From the NCBI GenBank assembly GCA_002392545.1, contig DGHF01000157.1, forward strand, positions 1-22,011: a DNA stretch of 22,011 nucleotides. Reading direction: 5' to 3'. Origin of the DNA: Ruminococcus sp. UBA3855 (GTDB lineage Bacteria > Bacillota > Clostridia > Oscillospirales > Ruminococcaceae). Positions within the stretch are counted from its first letter, which is position 1. Every line of letters begins with the position of its first letter. This document shows, piece after piece, positions 1 to 8,407 of this stretch. A program made the position numbers and the translations under genes. The notes beneath the pieces were generated by a model. It saw nothing but the letters and a program-made list of their open reading frames with translations, was not told the origin of the DNA and did not search any database.

Positions 1-188
1 TATTTGTGCCGATTTGCGCCGTGAATCGCATTATTGGGGTCATAGGCAGAAGCAAGGCGAATCAGTGTCTGAATTCGTTCGGGGAAATCCATGCTGTCAA
101 TCTGATTTGAGTCAATCAATTTGGACTTTTTGGGTTTTACAATTTGTAAGTCTTTCAAAAAATTTTGAGTGAATTCGTCAATTCCCAT
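1..188 (-). CDS. hypothetical protein, truncated by the window edge (N-terminal 62 residues)
   Basis: An open frame on the minus strand starts at the ATG at 186-188 and stays open to base 1, so only the N-terminal 62 residues are visible (it begins MGIDEFTQNFLKDLQIVK). A GAAAGGA ribosome binding site sits about 8 nt upstream of the ATG, and a near-consensus promoter lies at 222-250, so this is a real expressed start. The visible part is hydrophilic, with no signal peptide or membrane segment and a lysine-rich patch (KPKKSK) near residues 18-23. I recognise no family. It is transcribed divergently from purL, which does not by itself imply a purine-related role. Confidence 0.7.
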   Translation of the reverse strand, partial: MGIDEFTQNFLKDLQIVKPKKSKLIDSNQIDSMDFPERIQTLIRLASAYDPNNAIHGANRHK

Positions 189-221
189 GAAAATCAATCC
201 TTTCCGATTCTTACATAAGAC

Positions 222-250
222 ATTATAGCACAACAGGAAATTTTTGTCAA
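222..250 (-). promoter_or_regulatory. SigA-type promoter for the truncated minus-strand gene
   Basis: Read on the minus strand, TTGACA (complement of 245-250) is followed after 17 nt by TATAAT (complement of 222-227). A TGC just before the -10 gives an extended TGn-TATAAT element. The predicted start near 215 leaves a leader of about 27 nt before the ATG at 188. Confidence 0.85.
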
Positions 251-283
251 GCGATGCATTCTCCCGAAAATCCTCACAGAAAC

Positions 284-312
284 TTGACAACCCCTTGAAA
301 GTGTGGTACAAT
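284..312 (+). promoter_or_regulatory. SigA-type promoter for purL
   Basis: TTGACA at 284-289 and TACAAT at 307-312 are separated by 17 nt. This leaves about 50 nt of leader before the purL ATG, too short for a purine riboswitch, and none is seen. AACCCCTT is repeated at 289-296 and 319-326 (30 bp apart), and GAAAGT is repeated at 297-302 and 313-318 on either side of the -10. These could be part of an operator, but they match no site I know. Confidence 0.85.
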
Positions 313-368
313 GAAAGTAACCCCTTTTCAGGGAATTTATCAAAAAGAATCAGCAAAGGAGCAAAACA

Positions 369-3300
369 ATGGCTGTTTTCCGTGTGTATGTTGAAAAAAA
401 ACCAGAATACGCAACAGAAGCAAAGTCCGTTTGTGGTGACCTGCGCACCGCTTTGAGACTGGATGTTTCAGAAGTTCGTATTCTCAACCGCTATGATGCC
501 GACCGCCTGAGTGAAGAAGATTTTCAAATGGCAGTTCCGACCGTATTTTCTGAACCAGCAGTTGACGTGGTGTATTCCGACCTCCCCGCCCTCAAAAATG
601 GGGAAAGAATTTTTGCAGTGGAGTATCTTGCAGGACAATTTGACCAGAGAGCCGACAGTTGCGAGCAGTGCATTCAGATTCTCACGCAGAAAGAACGCCC
701 CAGAGTACGGAATGCAAGGGTGTATATTATTTCGGGAAGAATTTCAGACGAGGATTTCGAGCGTATCAAAAAGTACTTGATTAACCCTGTCGAAAGCCGT
801 GAAGCAAGTCTGGACGTGGTAGAAAGCTTAGACACAAAGTATGATGTTCCGACAACTGTTGAAACGTTGGAGGGCTTTATCCGTCTGAATGAATTAGGCT
901 TGAAAGCATTTATCAAAGAATTTGGTCTTGCAATGGATTTGGATGACATTCGTTTTTGTCAGGATTATTTCCGGAATACGGAAAAGCGTGACCCCACCAT
1001 TACAGAAATCAGAATGATTGACACATATTGGTCAGACCACTGCCGTCATACCACATTCTTAACCAATATCAAGAATGTTGACATTCCGACAGATTATATT
1101 CGTCAGACCTATGACAAGTATATTGCAGACCGTAAAGCATTGGGCAGAGAGGAAAAGCCACTCACCTTAATGGATTTGGCAACCATGGGCGCAAGAAAGC
1201 TCAAAGCCGACGGATTATTGCAGGAACTTGACGAGAGCGAGGAAATTAACGCTTGTTCTGTCAAAATCAAGGCAAATATTGACGGAGAAGAAGCAGATTG
1301 GATTCTGATGTTTAAGAACGAAACCCACAACCACCCGACAGAAATTGAACCGTTCGGCGGGGCTGCTACCTGTCTGGGCGGTGCAATCCGTGACCCGTTG
1401 TCAGGGCGTTCCTATGTATATCAGGCGATGCGTGTAACTGGTGCAGCAAATCCGCTTGTACCAATTGAAGATACCATTGCAGGAAAGCTCCCTCAGCGTA
1501 AAATCACCGTAGGTGCTGCCAATGGTTACAGTTCTTACGGCAACCAGATTGGGCTTGCTACCGGACACGTAGCAGAAGTATATCATTCCGGATACGTTGC
1601 AAAGCGTCTGGAGATTGGCGCAGTATTGGGCGCAGCTCCTGCGGAGAATATCCGCCGTGAAAGACCGGTTGCAGGTGATGTGGTTATCCTGTTAGGCGGA
1701 AAGACCGGACGTGATGGCTGTGGCGGTGCAACAGGTTCGTCAAAGTCTCATACCCTTGAATCATTGGAGTCATGTGGCGCAGAAGTACAAAAGGGCAATC
1801 CCCCCGAAGAACGCAAATTGCAGAGACTGTTCAGAAATCCCGAAGTCACCAGAATGATTAAGCGTTGCAACGATTTCGGCGCAGGCGGTGTATCGGTTGC
1901 AATCGGTGAACTGACAGATGGTTTAATCATTGATTTGAATGCAGTCCCGAAGAAATATGAAGGCTTAGACGGTACAGAAATTGCTATTTCTGAATCACAG
2001 GAAAGAATGGCTGTTGTCGTTGCGCCGGAAGATGCAGACAAATTCATTGCAGAAGCCGGAAAAGAAAATTTACAGGCGACAAAAGTCGCTGATGTAGTTG
2101 ATGAACCTCGTCTGAAAATGGTATGGAATGGCAAGACCATTGTTGACCTGTCCAGAGAATTCCTCAACTCCAACGGTGCAACAAAATATACTGATGTTTC
2201 CATTGAAGAACCGGCATTTTCTAACAGAGAAACCCCGAAAGATGCACCCGAAAGCTGGAATGACATGGTTTCGGATTTGAATGTATGCTCACAGAAAGGG
2301 CTTGTTGAAAAATTCGACTCCACCATTGGCGCAGGGACTGTTTTAATGCCGTTCGGCGGAGTTTACCAGATGACACCTTCACAAGCAATGGCTGCGAAAA
2401 TTCCGGTATTGAAGGGCGAAACAAATACTTGTTCCCTGATGGGATGGGGCTATAATCCGGTTATCAGCACAGAAAGCCCCTATCATGGTGCAATGCTGGC
2501 TGTGGTGGAATCCATTGCAAAGGTCATTGCCGGAGGCGGTCAGCGTTCCCATTGCTGGCTGACGTTCCAAGAATATTTTGAGCGTACGCAAAATGACCCG
2601 AAACGCTGGGGAAAACCGCTTGCTTCCCTGTTGGGTGCATACAAGGCGCAACTCGAATTGGGATGCGGTTCAATCGGCGGTAAAGACTCCATGTCCGGCA
2701 CGTTTGAACATATCGACGTACCCCCGACACTGGTTTCGTTTGCGGTATCGACTGCAAATTCTGAAAACATCGTTTCGACAGAGTTCAAGAATGCAGATGA
2801 TAAAGTCATTCTGCTGACCCCTGAATATGATGAAAACGGCTTGCCGAACTTCGACAGTCTCCGTGAAACTTTCGACAAGATGGAAAAAGTCATTGCTGAT
2901 GGTCGTGCAAAGGCAGTCTGGACAGTTGGTTATGCTGGTGTTGCAGAGGGCATTACTAAAATGTGCTTAGGCAATAAGCTGGGATTCCATTTCACTGAGA
3001 AACTTTCCCCCGAAACATTGTTCAAGCCCTGCTACGGCTCATTCATTGTTGAACTGAATGGAGATGCACAAGAGGGTGAAAACGTCATTGGTAAGACCAT
3101 CAAGGAATACAAGATTTATACACTGGATTATTCCGTCTCCCTTGAATCGCTCCAGAGACTATGGGAAGAAAAGCTCGAAAGCGTGTTCCCTTGCCGTATC
3201 AAGACCACCAAGGAGAAACCGCAGGCTTACAAGTTCGAAGCCGAAAAGAGACACGTTTCCTCTGTACACGTTGCCAGACCTAGAGTATTGATTCCGGTCT

Positions 3301-4073
3301 TTCCGGGGACGAACTGCGAATATGATACCGCAAGAGCTTTCGAAAAAGCCGGAGCAATTGCAGATACACTCATCATCCGCAACCTCTCCGCCTCTGACAT
3401 TGAATCCTCTGTCAAGGAAGCTGTCAAGAAAATCGAAAATTCTCAGATTATCATGATTCCGGGGGGATTCTCTGGCGGTGACGAACCCGAAGGAAGCGGA
3501 AAATTCATCACAGCATTTTTCCGTAATCCCGAAGTGAAAGAAGCTGTACACGAATTACTCCAGAAGCGTGACGGCTTAATGTTGGGTATCTGCAACGGTT
3601 TCCAAGCCCTGATTAAACTCGGACTTGTGCCGTTCGGCGAAATTGTCGATATGACGGACGAATCCCCGACATTGACTTTCAACACTATTTCCAGACACCA
3701 AAGCATGATGGTGAATACCCGCATTGCATCCAATAAGTCGCCGTGGCTGGCTGATTCCCATGTCGGCGACATTCACACCATCCCGATTTCACACGGCGAA
3801 GGTCGTTTCGTCGCACCGGAAAGCCTGATTCAGCGACTCGCCGGAAATGGTCAGATTGCAACACAGTACGTTGACCTTAACGGAAATCCTTCTATGGATA
3901 TTCGCTATAATCCGAATACTTCCATGTGTGCGATTGAGGGCATTACTTCCCCCGACGGTCGTGTACTCGGCAAGATGGGACACTCCGAACGTAAAGGAAC
4001 AGACATTTGCAAGAACGTTGCCGGAGAAAAAGACCAGCATATTTTCGAAAATGGTGTCAAGTACTTCCTGTAA
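369..4073 (+). CDS. purL: phosphoribosylformylglycinamidine synthase, single-chain (PurL/FGAM synthase)
   Basis: This cytosolic enzyme makes FGAM from FGAR, ATP and glutamine in the fourth step of de novo purine synthesis. At 1234 residues it carries all three functions in one chain, unlike the PurS/PurL/PurQ complex of Bacillus. It looks like the clostridial 'clade II' FGAM synthase (TIGR01857 type). Visible landmarks are THNHPTEIEPFGGAAT from residue 319 (nucleotide-binding core of the AIR-synthase-like half), a glycine-rich GGKTGRDGCGGATG near 442, and a C-terminal class I glutamine amidotransferase domain from about 972 (PVFPGTNCEYD). That domain has catalytic Cys1075 (GICNGF) and the His1142/Glu1144 pair (SHGEGRF). 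The start is fixed by AAAGGAG at 355-361, 7 nt before the ATG. It stands alone: no other pur gene is in the window, its promoter is immediately upstream and a strong hairpin follows. The shorter antisense frames inside it are not genes. Confidence 0.97.
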   Translation: MAVFRVYVEKKPEYATEAKSVCGDLRTALRLDVSEVRILNRYDADRLSEEDFQMAVPTVFSEPAVDVVYSDLPALKNGERIFAVEYLAGQFDQRADSCEQCIQILTQKERPRVRNARVYIISGRISDEDFERIKKYLINPVESREASLDVVESLDTKYDVPTTVETLEGFIRLNELGLKAFIKEFGLAMDLDDIRFCQDYFRNTEKRDPTITEIRMIDTYWSDHCRHTTFLTNIKNVDIPTDYIRQTYDKYIADRKALGREEKPLTLMDLATMGARKLKADGLLQELDESEEINACSVKIKANIDGEEADWILMFKNETHNHPTEIEPFGGAATCLGGAIRDPLSGRSYVYQAMRVTGAANPLVPIEDTIAGKLPQRKITVGAANGYSSYGNQIGLATGHVAEVYHSGYVAKRLEIGAVLGAAPAENIRRERPVAGDVVILLGGKTGRDGCGGATGSSKSHTLESLESCGAEVQKGNPPEERKLQRLFRNPEVTRMIKRCNDFGAGGVSVAIGELTDGLIIDLNAVPKKYEGLDGTEIAISESQERMAVVVAPEDADKFIAEAGKENLQATKVADVVDEPRLKMVWNGKTIVDLSREFLNSNGATKYTDVSIEEPAFSNRETPKDAPESWNDMVSDLNVCSQKGLVEKFDSTIGAGTVLMPFGGVYQMTPSQAMAAKIPVLKGETNTCSLMGWGYNPVISTESPYHGAMLAVVESIAKVIAGGGQRSHCWLTFQEYFERTQNDPKRWGKPLASLLGAYKAQLELGCGSIGGKDSMSGTFEHIDVPPTLVSFAVSTANSENIVSTEFKNADDKVILLTPEYDENGLPNFDSLRETFDKMEKVIADGRAKAVWTVGYAGVAEGITKMCLGNKLGFHFTEKLSPETLFKPCYGSFIVELNGDAQEGENVIGKTIKEYKIYTLDYSVSLESLQRLWEEKLESVFPCRIKTTKEKPQAYKFEAEKRHVSSVHVARPRVLIPVFPGTNCEYDTARAFEKAGAIADTLIIRNLSASDIESSVKEAVKKIENSQIIMIPGGFSGGDEPEGSGKFITAFFRNPEVKEAVHELLQKRDGLMLGICNGFQALIKLGLVPFGEIVDMTDESPTLTFNTISRHQSMMVNTRIASNKSPWLADSHVGDIHTIPISHGEGRFVAPESLIQRLAGNGQIATQYVDLNGNPSMDIRYNPNTSMCAIEGITSPDGRVLGKMGHSERKGTDICKNVAGEKDQHIFENGVKYFL

Positions 4074-4096
4074 TCCTATGATTATTTGATGAAATC

Positions 4097-4123
4097 AAAA
4101 GCTCCCCGAATTGGGGAGCTTTT
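4097..4123 (+). terminator. intrinsic terminator after purL, probably bidirectional
   Basis: A perfect 11-bp stem, AAAAGCTCCCC (4097-4107) and GGGGAGCTTTT (4113-4123), closes a GAATT loop and runs into TTTTTTATTAT. It ends purL. On the opposite strand the arm is followed by TTTTGATTT, so it can also end pyk, whose stop codon lies at 4147. Confidence 0.92.
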
Positions 4124-4146
4124 TTATTATCGTATTATCGATAAAA

Positions 4147-5568
4147 TTAGTTGACAATTTCTACCTTCATGAGGTTGGTCATGCCGGAAATTCCAAGCGG
4201 TACGCCTGCGGTGATGACAACCAAATCACCAGCGACCACAAGCCCCTGTTTTTTTGCAGCCTGAACGGCATTCGAAAAGAGGGTATCTGTATCGGTTGCC
4301 TCGTCAATCACATAAGGAGTCACACCCCAGCTTAAATTCATTTTCCGCTGGTTAGCGGAATCAGTTGTACAAGCCAGAATCGGAACAGCAGGGCGGTATT
4401 TGGAAATCAGTCGGGCAGTCTGTCCACGTTTGGTAACGGCAATAATCGCCTTTGCGCTGAGGTCGTGAGCAGTGGTAACAGCCGCATGAGCGATGCCCTC
4501 CGCAACTGTAGCATTCATATTCTCTTTTCGGGAAGCAAATTCATGTTTATAATCAATATTGCCCTCTGTGGTGGATGCAATCAGCTCCATGGTGCGGACG
4601 ACTTCCACCGGATATTTACCGGCGGCTGTCTCACCGGAAAGCATAACTGCACTTGTGCCGTCATAAATCGCATTGGCAACGTCAGTAATTTCCGCACGAG
4701 TCGGGCGAGGATTGGTAATCATGGATTCAAGCATCTGTGTGGCAGTGATGACCTGTTTTCCGGCATTATAGCCCTTTTGAATTAAATCTTTCTGGATAGC
4801 CGGAATCTGTTCGAACGGAATTTCGACACCCATATCACCACGGGCAACCATAATGCCGTCAGCTGTTTCCAGAATCTCATCAATATTATGAACGCCGTCG
4901 ATATTTTCAATTTTGGCAATGATACGCACATCAAACCAGCCCAAACTCTCCGTGAATCTTCTCAGATAGATAATATCCGCAGCGGAGCGCACAAAACTTG
5001 CTGCAATGAAATCATAACGCATTTTTGCGCCGAATTCGAGGTCGCTCATATCTGCATCACTCAGATATGGCATAGAGAGCCGAACCCCCGGAACATTGAT
5101 TCCCTTGTTGTTGGAAAGTTTGCCCCCGTGGATGATTCTGCAAACAATATCAGTCCGTGTGGTTTTTTCGGCGACCATCTCAACAGCACCGTCATTGATA
5201 AGAATTCTTGTTCCAGGGGTAACATCCTGAGGAAGTCGCTCAAATGTCACACTTCCGATTTCGGCAGTACAGGGAACGTCTTTTGTAGTGAGGGTATAGG
5301 TGTCGCCGTCCTTGATTTCGACAGGTTCATCATTTTCGAAACGACGAAGACGGACTTCCGGTCCTTTGGTGTCAAGCATGGTTGCGATGGGCAGACCAAG
5401 TTCTTCACGCAGTCTTGTTACCTGTTCAAAGCGTTTTTTATGAGTTTCGTAATCCCCGTGGGAAAAGTTGAATCTTGCCACATTCATTCCGGCAAGCATC
5501 ATGGCACGGAGGACATTTTCATCATCCGTCGCAGGTCCGATGGTACACACAATTTTTGTTTTTCTCAT
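4147..5568 (-). CDS. pyk: pyruvate kinase
   Basis: Pyruvate kinase transfers phosphate from phosphoenolpyruvate to ADP, the last step of glycolysis. The 473-residue protein begins MRKTKIVCTIGP. The substrate loop has Arg32, Asn34 and Ser36 (ARFNFSHGD), and the family signature IIAKIENIDGVHN carries the catalytic Lys219. GDMGVEIPFEQIP and TATQMLESM supply metal- and substrate-binding residues, and a C-terminal allosteric domain follows. The length matches the compact family form; the extra phosphohistidine-type domain of Bacillus pyruvate kinase is absent. The frame is open 48 codons further upstream, but the ATG at 5566-5568 is chosen because GGAG at 5577-5580 sits 8 nt before it and the family N-terminus starts there. 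The gene is monocistronic, with its own promoter. Confidence 0.96.
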   Translation of the reverse strand: MRKTKIVCTIGPATDDENVLRAMMLAGMNVARFNFSHGDYETHKKRFEQVTRLREELGLPIATMLDTKGPEVRLRRFENDEPVEIKDGDTYTLTTKDVPCTAEIGSVTFERLPQDVTPGTRILINDGAVEMVAEKTTRTDIVCRIIHGGKLSNNKGINVPGVRLSMPYLSDADMSDLEFGAKMRYDFIAASFVRSAADIIYLRRFTESLGWFDVRIIAKIENIDGVHNIDEILETADGIMVARGDMGVEIPFEQIPAIQKDLIQKGYNAGKQVITATQMLESMITNPRPTRAEITDVANAIYDGTSAVMLSGETAAGKYPVEVVRTMELIASTTEGNIDYKHEFASRKENMNATVAEGIAHAAVTTAHDLSAKAIIAVTKRGQTARLISKYRPAVPILACTTDSANQRKMNLSWGVTPYVIDEATDTDTLFSNAVQAAKKQGLVVAGDLVVITAGVPLGISGMTNLMKVEIVN

Positions 5569-5625
5569 AATTTCATCTCCATTCCGATTCATTGCCAGCC
5601 AGTCAAAACCAGTCGGCACATTCTC

Positions 5626-5654
5626 ATTATAGCATAGCGATTCCCGATATGCAA
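5626..5654 (-). promoter_or_regulatory. extended -10 promoter for pyk
   Basis: On the minus strand TGC-TATAAT has its -10 as the complement of 5626-5631. A weak -35, TTGCAT (complement of 5649-5654), lies 17 nt upstream. A poor -35 with a perfect extended -10 is the kind of promoter that often depends on an activator. The predicted start near 5619 leaves a leader of about 50 nt. Confidence 0.7.
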
Positions 5655-5677
5655 GCGGAAATTGTGAATGTTTTGTC

Positions 5678-5700
5678 AATGTGGTGAATTTCGTCACATT
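5678..5700 (-). promoter_or_regulatory. 23-bp near-palindrome upstream of pyk, candidate regulator site
   Basis: The outer arms AATGTG (5678-5683) and CACATT (5695-5700) are perfectly inverted, and the inner GTGAA/TTCGT arms match at 3 of 5 positions around the central T at 5689. The centre is about 70 bp upstream of the predicted pyk start, a distance compatible with an activator. The TGTG/CACA spacing is wider than in CRP/FNR sites and it is not a clear Rex or CcpA box, so the regulator is unknown. Confidence 0.35.
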
Positions 5701-5739
5701 GTGCAAATTCAAGCCTTAGTTTTGGTGATAAGTCACAAA

Positions 5740-5768
5740 AAAGGCACTGTTATTCAAACAGTGCCTTT
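5740..5768 (-). terminator. intrinsic terminator of the uppP to ispH-rpsA operon
   Basis: On the minus strand an 11-bp perfect stem (complement of 5758-5768 pairing with complement of 5740-5750) has a TTGAATA loop and is followed by TTTTTTG. It starts 14 nt beyond the ispH-rpsA stop codon. Confidence 0.92.
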
Positions 5769-5782
5769 GGATGAATCAGAAA

Positions 5783-7741
5783 TTAGTCTTCGTCTTCGTC
5801 CTCGTCATCATAATCAGTCTCTTCGAGAGCTTCTCTGATGGAAAGGGAAATACGCTTGTTGTCAAGGTCAATGCTGGTGATTTTTGCCTGAACTTCGTCG
5901 CCGACAGCAACAACATCCTTGACATTCTCAACACGGCGGTCAGCCAGCTGAGAAATGTGAATCAGACCATCCACGCCGTCAACAATCTGTGCAAATGCGC
6001 CGAAAGATGTAATAGAAACAATCTTAGCATCTACAATATCGCCAACCTGATATTCCTTCTTGAACTTCTCCCACGGATTGTCTTCAGCCTTCTTGTAGCC
6101 GAGGGAAATGCGGTCATTCTCTTCGTCCAGAGACTTGATGTAAACCTTCAGAACGTCGCCGACAGCAACAACTTCCTTCGGGTGCTTGATGCGATTCCAA
6201 GACAGTTCAGAGATATGAACCATACCATCAATACCGCCGAGGTCAACGAATGCACCATAGCTTGTCAGGCTCTTAACTGCGCCCTCGTACTCCTTGCCAA
6301 CTTCAGCAGTTTCCCAGAACTTTGCCTTAGCAGCTTCCTTTTCCTTCTGGCTTACCTTCTTGATAGAACCGACTGCGCTCTTCTTGCGAGCTTCAGGAGC
6401 TTCAATAATGACAAACTTGACTGTTTCGCCCTTCATCTTTTCAAGCTCAGCATCTCTGGGCTGACCTGTCTGGGATGCCGGAATGAATACACGAACACCC
6501 TCATAATAAACATTGATACCGCCCTTGACAGCACCAGAAACAACACCTTCCAGAATAGTGTTTTCTTCCTTAGCCTTGATAACCTTGTCAATGCCAGCCT
6601 GTTCGTCAACTCTCTTCTTAGAAAGAGTAATATAACCTTCTTGGTCATTTACCTTAGTGACAACCAAATCCAGAACGTCGCCTTCCTTTACGAGTTCAGC
6701 AGGGTTATTCTTTGTCGGGTCACTGCTCAGCTCATCAGCCGGAACAAAACCAGTCTGCTTTACACCAAGGTCAACAAGAACCTCACTGGGCTTTACCTGC
6801 ATTACTGTGCCCTTGACACGGTCACCGTTGTGCAGTTTTTTCAAAGTCTCCTCGACCGCCTGTGCAAAATCAACCTCTTCCTCGTTCGCATCCTGTTTCA
6901 GAATTTCTTCCATAGTATTAACTACCTCCTTAATGATATGAGCAGGTGTGGAAGCACCAGCCGTAATGCCGATTTTCTCAGCATCTGATAGGTCTAAAGT
7001 GTCAAGCTCGTCCGCATTCTCTATATGGTACGTTCTGCAATAGCCAGAGCAGATGTCATACAGCTTTACTGTGTTGGAACTATGTTTTCCGCCAATGACA
7101 ATCATCAAGTCAGATTGTCTTGCAAGCTCTGCGCTGTCTGCCTGTCTCTGTGCCGTTGCAGTACAAATTGTGTCATATACAACAACATTCGGGTCATCCT
7201 TAGGAAGAACCTTTAAACACTCTCCCCATATTATATTATTATACGTCGTCTGTGCCAGAATTGCAAGCCTTTTTTGAGAATTCTCTTGAAAATAAGCGTT
7301 AAGCACAAAATTATCTTTAAATACAAAATAATTTTCGTCACAATGACCAACAATTCCCTGCACTTCCGGATGTGATTCATCTCCGGCAATGAGGACGGTG
7401 TAACCCTCCGCTGTTTTTTCCTTGGCGATTTTATGAATTCTCGCCACAAACGGACAGGTTGCATCAATGATGGGGTTTCCTTTTTCAGCGATTTCATCAT
7501 AAACTTTCCGACCGACTCCATGGGAACGAATCACAACATATTCCCCTTCCCTGAGTTCGGAAACTTCTTCAATGATTCTTGCACCTCTTGCAACCATATC
7601 ATTCACAACATCCTGATTATGAATAATAGGTCCTAAAGTTGCCACTGGCTTCCCCTCATCCAGTGCCTGATATACCATCTGTACGGCTCTGTCAACACCG
7701 AAACAGAACCCAGCAGATTTTGAAACTGTAATTTCCGGCAT
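5783..7741 (-). CDS. ispH: IspH (HMBPP reductase) fused to ribosomal protein S1
   Basis: This 652-residue bifunctional protein joins two usually separate genes. Residues 1-285 are 4-hydroxy-3-methylbut-2-enyl diphosphate reductase, the last MEP-pathway step, giving IPP and DMAPP. It keeps the three [4Fe-4S] cysteines Cys13 (GFCFGV), Cys96 (DATCPFV) and Cys193 (DTICTAT), plus the SHPEVQG and SSNTVKL motifs. Four S1 RNA-binding domains follow at about 305-376, 393-462, 480-550 and 566-636. The last two are the most canonical (SYGAFVDL...GMVHISEL and SFGAFAQI...GLIHISQL), and the chain ends in an acidic tail (DYDDEDEDED). The fusion is established in Clostridia and the frame is unbroken across the junction, so it is not an assembly error. 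The start ATG directly abuts the plsC stop, and its GGAGGAAA (7747-7754) lies inside plsC, which implies coupled translation. It is last in the operon. Confidence 0.96.
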   Translation of the reverse strand: MPEITVSKSAGFCFGVDRAVQMVYQALDEGKPVATLGPIIHNQDVVNDMVARGARIIEEVSELREGEYVVIRSHGVGRKVYDEIAEKGNPIIDATCPFVARIHKIAKEKTAEGYTVLIAGDESHPEVQGIVGHCDENYFVFKDNFVLNAYFQENSQKRLAILAQTTYNNIIWGECLKVLPKDDPNVVVYDTICTATAQRQADSAELARQSDLMIVIGGKHSSNTVKLYDICSGYCRTYHIENADELDTLDLSDAEKIGITAGASTPAHIIKEVVNTMEEILKQDANEEEVDFAQAVEETLKKLHNGDRVKGTVMQVKPSEVLVDLGVKQTGFVPADELSSDPTKNNPAELVKEGDVLDLVVTKVNDQEGYITLSKKRVDEQAGIDKVIKAKEENTILEGVVSGAVKGGINVYYEGVRVFIPASQTGQPRDAELEKMKGETVKFVIIEAPEARKKSAVGSIKKVSQKEKEAAKAKFWETAEVGKEYEGAVKSLTSYGAFVDLGGIDGMVHISELSWNRIKHPKEVVAVGDVLKVYIKSLDEENDRISLGYKKAEDNPWEKFKKEYQVGDIVDAKIVSITSFGAFAQIVDGVDGLIHISQLADRRVENVKDVVAVGDEVQAKITSIDLDNKRISLSIREALEETDYDDEDEDED

Positions 7742-8395
7742 TTATGTTTCCTCCGTTTCATTTTGATTCAAAGGCAGTTCGGGCGGTTCATCCACAAGCT
7801 CGTGAATGCTGTCCATAATGGGGGGCATAACGTCCTTTCTGAGTTTACGCAGTAAATCACGGTCGGAAAGATTCGGGTCAATTGCCAAAGTTCCTGCCGG
7901 AATGGGCTTACCAATTCTGACAATAATTTTACTGCGGAAATGCAGTTTTTCGCCCTCAAAGCTGATACCAACAGGAATGACATCTGCTCCGGCTTTCGAG
8001 GCAACCAGTGCAACGCCTGTTTTCCCTTTTCCGACACGTCCGTCCTTGCTTCGTGTGCCCTCCGGAAAAATCAGTAAATTTTTATGCTCTTCCTTAACGG
8101 TAGTAATCGCCCTGTCAATGGCTTCACTGTCGCCCTTTCCACGCTCCACAGGAAATGCACCCAAATTCCGGATGAGCCATGCAAATGCAGGCTTTTCGAA
8201 TAACTCCGCTTTCGCCATAAATCCAAACCGCCCTTTTCCTGCCATGGCAATCAGAACAGGGTCTGCATAACTACGGTGATTCGATGCATAAACGAAATTC
8301 TTCCCTTTTGGAATGTTTTCCCGCCCTTCAATTTTCAGGTTGAACCAAATCCGAAGGAAAATCCCACAAAGCCCCACTATAAAATAATAAAACAA
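7742..8395 (-). CDS. plsC: 1-acyl-sn-glycerol-3-phosphate acyltransferase (PlsC family)
   Basis: The enzyme acylates lysophosphatidate to phosphatidate at the membrane in phospholipid synthesis. It has a hydrophobic N-terminal segment, then the acyltransferase motifs NHRSYAD (His40 and Asp45 of HX4D) and FPEGTRSKDG (residues 110-119). The length of about 217 residues is typical. There is no ATG near the N-terminus. One TTG (8408-8410) overlaps the cmk stop as TTGA but has no ribosome binding site. The second TTG (8393-8395) lies 5 nt after a perfect AAAGGAG, so I chose the second; the alternative adds five residues. The protein is tightly packed between cmk and ispH-rpsA, a common clostridial order. 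Confidence 0.92.
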   Translation of the reverse strand: MFYYFIVGLCGIFLRIWFNLKIEGRENIPKGKNFVYASNHRSYADPVLIAMAGKGRFGFMAKAELFEKPAFAWLIRNLGAFPVERGKGDSEAIDRAITTVKEEHKNLLIFPEGTRSKDGRVGKGKTGVALVASKAGADVIPVGISFEGEKLHFRSKIIVRIGKPIPAGTLAIDPNLSDRDLLRKLRKDVMPPIMDSIHELVDEPPELPLNQNETEET

Positions 8396-8400
8396 AGTTT

Positions 8401-8407
8401 CTCCTTT
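8401..8407 (-). promoter_or_regulatory. ribosome binding site that decides the plsC start
   Basis: AAAGGAG (complement of 8401-8407) begins at the last base of the cmk stop codon and lies 5 nt before the TTG at 8393-8395. It is downstream of the other candidate TTG at 8408-8410, so it can serve only the internal one. Confidence 0.65.

Noticed and set aside
313..368. Purine riboswitch or T-box before purL
   Set aside because: The leader is only about 50 nt and shows neither the conserved riboswitch core nor a terminator-antiterminator pair.
1748..2326. 192-codon minus-strand open frame inside purL
   Set aside because: Serine-rich antisense shadow of a well-conserved enzyme, with no start signals.
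4888..5637. 249-codon plus-strand open frame
   Set aside because: Antisense to pyk, whose family motifs are unambiguous; no binding site or promoter and no recognisable protein.
5771..6988. 405-codon plus-strand open frame
   Set aside because: It lies antisense to the S1 half of ispH-rpsA, has no ribosome binding site, and its Leu/Asn/Phe-rich sequence is what antisense reading of an Asp/Glu/Lys-rich gene produces.
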